Shown here: positions 59,601 to 64,000 of the stretch, one piece after another | Layout of the letters: every line of letters starts with the position of its first letter | Numbering within the stretch: position 1 is the first letter of the stretch | From: a virus | Length of the DNA stretch: 64,000 nt | Direction: 5' to 3' (one strand) | Virus record (IMG/VR): IMGVR_UViG_3300007619_000129 | Span: 1 to 64,000 of that record | Position numbers and translations under genes: made by a program | Notes under the pieces: generated by a model | Told to the model about the DNA's origin: nothing | What the model saw: the letters and a program-made list of their open reading frames with translations, nothing else | Databases searched by the model: none

Positions 59601-62462
59601 GTTTACAGGAATTGGATAAGCATTTATTACACCATATCCATCAGTAACATCAATAAAGATGAAAAAATCTCCATATTTGCATAAATTTCTCACCCAACCC
59701 AACAGTACGAATTCAATATTAAGTGTGTCGTAAAACAGTTCCTCAAGTAATTCTTTTATTTTAGCATTTTCTGAAAATATGTGAAGAGAACGACCCTTTT
59801 CATCAGGCGCTACCGATTCTTCCGCATGAACCTGAAGGGCTGATGCTATCTCAGGTGTATATTCCATTTCCGAATTTTTTATTATTACAAATTTTTGTGG
59901 TTCACAACTAAAATTCTCATAATTTAGATCGCAATCAGAACCAGCTGCAAAATTATGGTATTTATCTACAGTAAGGTTATAAACCATTTCCTTTTTATCT
60001 AAAAAATCTACACTTATAACTTTATGATTATTATAGTTTTGAACCCAATCATAATAAGACCTAAATCCTTCTTTAATAATTCTTGCTAAAATTTTATTTT
60101 GACTAGTTCCAACAGTGCTTGCCAATTCTCTATATGTCATTCCCTCTTTATAAGAATTACAAATATCCTGATAGGAAATTGATTGATCAATTAATTCTTT
60201 CCTTCCCACCCCTTCAACAACACTAAATCCATTATCTTCTTTAAGATTAGACCATGTTCCATAACCATGGGAAAAAATTCTTCTACGTATTGCATTTGGA
60301 GTACAAGATAATTTTTGACATAATTCATAAATGTTTTGACAATCTTTTGATTTTTCAATAATATCTTCTATTTCAGGACTTGTAGATTCTTTAATAATGT
60401 TATTGTCAGTTATGTGTTGTTGTATTTCATTTCTTTTTGACTTAAAGTCAACCCAATTTTTAAAGCCCCTTTCTCTTAATCTTCTTTTTATAACATTTTG
60501 ATCAACCTTAAGAGCTTTTTTTACCTTGCTCATTACAAAATTAAGCTCTATTGCTAACTCAAGAATTTTTTCAAAAGTAATATCAGTTCTTTTTGAAGGA
60601 TTATTTTCTCGCATCCATTTTGAATGCTTATTATTTGGTTTACCAAATTTATTTTTGTTATTAAGTTGAGCATGATATTTGTAATGCTCAATCCTATCCA
60701 TTATCATTAAATTTTCAAGTTTATTATTATCTTTATCAAAATCAATATGGTGAACAACCTCATTATCCTCTATTTTTCTTACAAAATGCTCTATAACAAA
60801 TCGATGTTCTCTCTGCCACCCCCCATATTTTTCCATTGTATAAATGTATTTGTATCCATTAGAATCTAATTTTTTAATTGTAAATGGCATAAGTGCCATT
60901 CCTGATTTTAGATCTTTTGCCTGAACATAATCTCCACCTCTCAATAAAAACTTATGGTCTAATGTAGAATCAATATGTCCTCCATCAAAATGAACTCTAA
61001 CTAATTTTTGTTTTTCTCCATTTCTTGAAAGTCTAGGACTATGAGCTTCTGCTATAACAATTTTGTTATTTTCATGATCGTAAGAATAAACATGAAATCT
61101 TTCACCATTTTTATATTTTTCCGAAAGCTCTTTAATGGTAAAAATACCATTAGTAGTATAAATTTTTGTATCTCCCCTTACACAAAAATCCGAATATCTT
61201 GAATTATGTACAATAATGCTATCTGTTGCGAAATTTTCATATCCATCTACTGTTAAATCTCCAACTTCTAATTGGTTAAATTTTTCAACAGAAACAACTT
61301 TATGATTATTTAATCTCAATTCTTTTTGTTTAAAATCAGACCAAGATTCATATCCCTGTTTTTTCAAATACTTACATAAAGTAAGTGGATTTATATCAAG
61401 AATTTCAGAAGCTTCTTTTTGGTTTAATGTACAACCATATCCAAAAACAGAAATAAGATTCTCAAAAGAACATACTAAATCAAAATTCTTATTTTTTCTT
61501 TGTTTTGCCTTTTTTGATATTTTATCTCTAATTTCACTTAAATTTGTTGGATTATTTTTTAATAAAAATTCTCTTCTTTTTTTGATTACATCTTCTCTTG
61601 AATTATTTTTAGCTACATTTTTTGCCCTAGATCCATCATCTCTTTCCCAGGCTTTTTTAATCCCATTTATCATTCTTTCTCTAATTTCTAAATTTTTCCA
61701 TTGTTCTTTAGTATTTTTTCCATGTAAAATTAAATGATCATGAGCATCCATAATTTGAAGGTTTTCTGGATTATTGTCTTGAGACAAAAAATTTATATGA
61801 TGAACATGTTCACTTTTTTTTATTTTTCTTTTAAAGAACCATTCAGCAATTAATTTGTGTTCTGACTGCCAACCATTCCAATTATTGTCTTTTCTATTAA
61901 AAGTTAATATACTTCTATAACCAAAAAATTTCTTTCCATCTTTATCCGATTTTCCTTCAAACCTTTTTCTATAAAAAGGCATCATAGAATCACCTGAACT
62001 TAAATTTTCCGCATCCTTATATGAACCATCTCTCATCATACACGGATGATCAGATGTACAAATCAAATATTTCCCATTATCAAAAGTAATTTTTACAGTA
62101 TCTTTAGTGCCTGAAATTCTTGGAGTGTGTGCCCATGCTGGAACAATACATCTCTTTTCATGATCATAAGAATAAACAATAAATTTTTCTCCATTTGGAT
62201 ATTTTTCTATTAACTCTTTTAATGTCAAAAACCCTTCAGGTCCAGGAATGGCTATTTTTGTATTAATATCAATACACAATCTATCGTATTGACCGTAAGC
62301 ATTTAGTGCATTCCCGTATACACCAGTAGTAGATTTTCGGAATACATCAAGGGCACTACTTGTGATTTCGCCTGTTCTAAAGCCTCTTACTTTTCGCTTT
62401 ACAATAGGTCCGGACCTAAATAGTCTTGTTAATCTTTTGAATAAATCGTTTTTTTGAGCCAT
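56682..62462 (-). CDS. 20: Portal vertex protein, gp20-like, interrupted by three inteins
   Basis: One 1926-codon frame. Removing three inteins leaves a 712-residue portal: residues 1-62, 421-426, 864-1138 and 1558-1926. The joined host sequence reads YGQYDRL/SRYSDF/SEMEYTPEIASAL and later YIGFDEQL/SSKANLAQEDVRFSR, which match unbroken T4-type portals. Key portal parts are EIASALQVHAEES, LGWVRNLCKYGDFF, AYPIPVNEIE and VPKAYIGFDEQL. The C-terminus (about 1640-1760) is an extra Gly/Glu-rich run, then helices. Ribosome site AGGAG lies 7 nt before the ATG. All three inteins have Cys1 and a Ser +1. The protein must splice for head assembly to work. Confidence 0.93.
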   Translation of the reverse strand: MAQKNDLFKRLTRLFRSGPIVKRKVRGFRTGEITSSALDVFRKSTTGVYGNALNAYGQYDRLCIDINTKIAIPGPEGFLTLKELIEKYPNGEKFIVYSYDHEKRCIVPAWAHTPRISGTKDTVKITFDNGKYLICTSDHPCMMRDGSYKDAENLSSGDSMMPFYRKRFEGKSDKDGKKFFGYRSILTFNRKDNNWNGWQSEHKLIAEWFFKRKIKKSEHVHHINFLSQDNNPENLQIMDAHDHLILHGKNTKEQWKNLEIRERMINGIKKAWERDDGSRAKNVAKNNSREDVIKKRREFLLKNNPTNLSEIRDKISKKAKQRKNKNFDLVCSFENLISVFGYGCTLNQKEASEILDINPLTLCKYLKKQGYESWSDFKQKELRLNNHKVVSVEKFNQLEVGDLTVDGYENFATDSIIVHNSRYSDFCVRGDTKIYTTNGIFTIKELSEKYKNGERFHVYSYDHENNKIVIAEAHSPRLSRNGEKQKLVRVHFDGGHIDSTLDHKFLLRGGDYVQAKDLKSGMALMPFTIKKLDSNGYKYIYTMEKYGGWQREHRFVIEHFVRKIEDNEVVHHIDFDKDNNKLENLMIMDRIEHYKYHAQLNNKNKFGKPNNKHSKWMRENNPSKRTDITFEKILELAIELNFVMSKVKKALKVDQNVIKRRLRERGFKNWVDFKSKRNEIQQHITDNNIIKESTSPEIEDIIEKSKDCQNIYELCQKLSCTPNAIRRRIFSHGYGTWSNLKEDNGFSVVEGVGRKELIDQSISYQDICNSYKEGMTYRELASTVGTSQNKILARIIKEGFRSYYDWVQNYNNHKVISVDFLDKKEMVYNLTVDKYHNFAAGSDCDLNYENFSCEPQKFVIIKNSEMEYTPEIASALQVHAEESVAPDEKGRSLHIFSENAKIKELLEELFYDTLNIEFVLLGWVRNLCKYGDFFIFIDVTDGYGVINAYPIPVNEIEREEGWDPNDPMSVRFRWVTVGNQVLQNWQVAHFRLQGNDAFLPYGSSILESARRIWRQLILIEDAMLVYRVIRAPERRVFYIDVAGIPPDDVPNVIENARTQLKSQEVIDKDTGRVDLRYNPWSVDIDYFIPIRGTEGGTRIDTLPGGTNTTAIDDVEYIQKKLFAALKVPKAYIGFDEQLCLHPDTKIPLLDGRELSIKEISEEYRNGIKNWVYSSDLQGNIKPGEIEWAGPTKTVNKLTEVVLDNGEKILCTENHPFLLRNGQYKRADEIMVGESLMPLYRKISSKEKGDKIEGYEQILQDGKWIYTHKLVFESTQNYKLPLNDRVIHHSSFNKRNNNPDLLVEMGKKEHFEYHANHFMTHIMGNPEIEERRRKNQLLWANSEKCHDLLRNIRVEEKSIKAHRKWLSSEDHKEMSSKQMKYETTTPGRPLYEWIHGDEISDVMSEVMKKNWEDSEYRKIKTKQNKEILQRPEVRAKIFGENHHSKRKYKTYTYDWLIGYCVENDLTHRDVFKYRDGRFDLVPPVGLRHVKTLLKENGFSGWRDFKKEILIPKLKEKTPNNHKVISVRDINLKFPIEVYDLTVKRWHNFATSSGNIVHNSSKANLAQEDVRFSRAIQAIQKVIISELNKIAAIHLAANGYDEEDLIDFKIALSNPSNTAQQQKLELVGRRFEIAQSKPENLLSNGYVYREVFNLTKEEIKKVEEEQIKDLQRQAILDQITEPGALGGEGGGGGLGGGGLGGGGGPGLEALGSGEEEIGGEEEGGLGGLGGEEGPGGGEEEGGEEEEEEDLFAGEEKNKKSLMLDIEEEDDEFDLDESEEEKVPVKRNPISQSQRVQYNRKRLKHGKGPYATSMPDLSRMNSLESDSYDANDERFEAEGPFHEINARTNRDVLDKMMFQQARMTKEIKKALNSMKKDLNINKRNILKESESRDVDDIEIIFEEEGEKKLDDLIVENELDHIIKEEKEEE
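57792..59048 (-). mobile_element. Portal intein 3 (HNH)
   Basis: Residues 1139-1557 (419 aa). Starts CLHPDTKIPLLDG; block B is TENHPFLLRNG; the HNH site is RVIHHSSFNKRNNNPDLL then HFEYHAN; a GFSGWRDF helix unit precedes NNHKVISV; it ends VYDLTVKRWHNF and IVHN followed by Ser. A long Lys/Glu-rich stretch lies between the HNH and the last unit. It sits in the conserved FDEQL/SSKANL motif of portal. Confidence 0.9.
59874..61184 (-). mobile_element. Portal intein 2 (HNH)
   Basis: Residues 427-863 (437 aa). Starts CVRGDTKIYTTNG; block B TLDHKFLLRGGDY; HNH site VVHHIDFDKDNNKLENLMIM then HYKYHAQ; three helix units (GFKNWVDF, GYGTWSNL, GFRSYYDW) and NNHKVISV; block F VYNLTVDKYHNFAAGS. Unlike the others, it ends with a long tail and FVIIKN, so the penultimate His is Lys. 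It begins only six host residues after intein 1. Confidence 0.9.
61203..62276 (-). mobile_element. Portal intein 1 (HNH)
   Basis: Residues 63-420 (358 aa). Starts CIDINTKIAI; block B TSDHPCMMRDG; HNH site HVHHINFLSQDNNPENLQIM then HLILHG; a GYESWSDF helix unit, NNHKVVSV, and the end LTVDGYENFA then SIIVHN followed by Ser. The HNH and the splicing blocks look intact. Confidence 0.92.
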
Positions 62463-62503
62463 TTTTGCTCCTATAGTGAATAGAAAGCTCTTCTATTTCA
62501 ATT

Positions 62504-62512
62504 ATTATATCA
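62504..62512 (-). promoter_or_regulatory. Extended -10 promoter of the portal gene
   Basis: TGATATAAT on the minus strand is a perfect TGnTATAAT. It lies in the 75-nt gap between terminase and portal. A leader of about 35 nt with AGGAG follows, unlike the near-leaderless island genes. No matching -35 is visible. Confidence 0.5.
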
Positions 62513-62537
62513 TATATGTAGCAATCAAATTTAATTA

Positions 62538-64000
62538 CTACTCAAGTAACCATTTCCATTTTTTTCCTAATCTTCCTTGGACCATACCTCTTTTGTTCAA
62601 GGAGCCGATTTTACTTGCCCCACTACCTGGAAGTGGTATAAATATTGAGTACTCTTCTTGTTTTCCTGTTGTAACGTCCGTATTTGATTTGATATCTTCT
62701 ATTTTAGTAGTTTTAACACCCATTGAATCAAGCATTATTTTTTTTGTTTCTCTTGCTCTTTTGTCAACTGTTCCACTTTCCCCAATAAGCCAAGAACCAA
62801 TAGCATAAGACATAACTAAATCATCATTATAACCCCTCATAGCTTCTGCTTTATCCGGGTTAGTCCAAACAAAGGTTCTCAGCTCTTTCAGTAGCCTTGT
62901 GCTGTATATTTTTATGGTTGTATTCCTAAGGGACTCTTCTAATTGAGAGATGGCCTGATTCCTTGTGCGTCCATTGGTGTCAAATCCTGCTTTATCCAAA
63001 TCTTGTCTATATGTAAATTCGTTTATTGAAATAATTTTGCTATCTCTATAAAAAATATTTGGATATTCTAAATCTCGTAACTTTATTAAGGATGCATGCC
63101 CATGCTGATTTCTTTCGGGTGCTACTAGTGCATTATTATATTTTCTTCCTACTTCATCTAATAATTCAGCAAATCTATCAGGGGCAATTTTTCCTTTATA
63201 TTCAGCAACACACTCACTTGAATCAAGATCTATAACAGGAAATGCTGAATAATCTTTTCCATATCCACTTGCGACATCTGCTGAAATCACATAGTAATGA
63301 CCTTTTACTGGATAATTCCAAATCCACAACCCACCATCTGATCCTTCTTTTCTAACTGGGTTTTTAGTTGATTTCTCAAGCATTTTCATAATGTGTGCAC
63401 TTACCAAAGTATCACCAGACGATAAGAAATCACATTCGTATTCTTGTGCGATTTCTTTTTCGTCCATATCTTTCGTTTGACTTTCAAACCATGCATCGTC
63501 TCTAGCGGGAACGCATCGCCAATCCAATTTGATTCCATTAAAGTTATTACACCCATCTTCTCCTGGTTTTTGGTTTTCCCATTTTTTTGCTGAGCTTTCA
63601 TATAATTTATGAAAAAGATTACCTACTCCTCTAGGTGTTGAAAGTAAAATACACCTACCTCCAGTAGAGATAGTTGGTTTAAGTCCCAACCACAGTTTAT
63701 CCATATTTTTAATAATGGCTGCCTCATCAACAATCAATAAGGAAAGGGCCTCTGAAACCCCTACATCATCCGATGTTGCTACAGCTTTTATAATTGATCC
63801 CCTGGATGATTCCATAGTATGTACAGATTCTTTTTCAACTTTCAGATATTGACGCATCCATTTAGGGAGGTTTGAAATAACAACCTTTACTTTTCTCAAA
63901 AGATTTTTTGCTACATCCTGTTTTGTAGCTACAATTAGTATATTTGCTGGTGGATGAAACAAAAACATCCAAGTAGCATATGCTGCTACAAGGGTTGACA
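62538..64000 (-). CDS. 17: Terminase large subunit, gp17-like (N-terminus off window)
   Basis: Packages DNA into proheads and cuts it. The frame is open to the right edge; the last codons read STLVAAYATW, which would directly follow the Walker A GK. Visible parts are the ATPase with VSEALSLLIVDEAAII (Walker B), the coupling strand CILLSTPRGVGN, then the nuclease with VISADVASGYGKDYSAF and GYNDDLVMSYAIGSW, which hold the metal-binding Asp residues. The C-terminal 60 residues are Lys-rich and less conserved. Gene order terminase, portal, protease, capsid is T4-like, without the tail genes T4 puts between. Confidence 0.92.
   Translation of the reverse strand, partial: STLVAAYATWMFLFHPPANILIVATKQDVAKNLLRKVKVVISNLPKWMRQYLKVEKESVHTMESSRGSIIKAVATSDDVGVSEALSLLIVDEAAIIKNMDKLWLGLKPTISTGGRCILLSTPRGVGNLFHKLYESSAKKWENQKPGEDGCNNFNGIKLDWRCVPARDDAWFESQTKDMDEKEIAQEYECDFLSSGDTLVSAHIMKMLEKSTKNPVRKEGSDGGLWIWNYPVKGHYYVISADVASGYGKDYSAFPVIDLDSSECVAEYKGKIAPDRFAELLDEVGRKYNNALVAPERNQHGHASLIKLRDLEYPNIFYRDSKIISINEFTYRQDLDKAGFDTNGRTRNQAISQLEESLRNTTIKIYSTRLLKELRTFVWTNPDKAEAMRGYNDDLVMSYAIGSWLIGESGTVDKRARETKKIMLDSMGVKTTKIEDIKSNTDVTTGKQEEYSIFIPLPGSGASKIGSLNKRGMVQGRLGKKWKWLLE

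Overview
This window is part of the genome of a large, AT-rich tailed phage with a contractile tail and a T4-type head and tail module. No cellular housekeeping genes, rRNA or tRNA were seen. Almost every gene lies on the minus strand, so transcription runs right to left. The two plus-strand genes are a restriction-endonuclease-like ORF (15570-16184) and a small unknown ORF (39396-39740). The host cannot be told from the sequence. Many structural genes have a strong AGGAG-type Shine-Dalgarno site, which fits a bacterial host.

Layout in order of transcription (right to left). 64000-49700: packaging and head genes. These are large terminase (5' end off the window), portal (gp20-like, broken by three inteins), prohead protease (gp21-like), several small virion or assembly candidates, and the acidic scaffold (gp22-like). 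49600-47700: major capsid protein (gp23-like), followed by a strong terminator. 47550-43900: an accessory island with an EDxHD-type homing endonuclease, an HNH endonuclease and a GNAT-methyltransferase fusion. 43900-38100: small unknown genes and the neck (gp13/14/15-like). 38000-19400: tail, with two tandem sheath paralogues, tail tube, a gp26-like baseplate protein, tape measure, a LysM baseplate protein and a hub candidate. 19400-14400: a second island, with three paralogous zinc-ribbon-array nucleases around a convergent nuclease/methyltransferase pair that looks like a restriction-modification module. 14400-1: replication and nucleotide metabolism. This part holds a family A DNA polymerase, a degenerate HD-domain protein, a free-standing HNH endonuclease, ssDNA-binding protein, UvsX/RecA, dUTPase, 5'-3' exonuclease, DnaB-type helicase, a split class II ribonucleotide reductase, thymidylate synthase, DHFR and thymidylate kinase.

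The replication genes form a coherent set. Ribonucleotide reductase, dUTPase, thymidylate synthase, DHFR and dTMP kinase together supply dTTP. Helicase, SSB, recombinase, exonuclease and polymerase run fork and recombination steps. The head and tail genes follow assembly logic: terminase, portal, protease, scaffold, capsid, neck, sheath, tube, tape measure, baseplate.

The most striking features are the density of mobile endonucleases (three HNH inteins in one portal gene plus six free-standing nuclease genes), two of those inteins only six residues apart, and the modular zinc-ribbon nuclease family with the embedded restriction-modification-like pair. Accessory-island genes also share a promoter pattern: an extended -10 box only 6-13 nt before the start codon and no Shine-Dalgarno site, unlike the structural genes.
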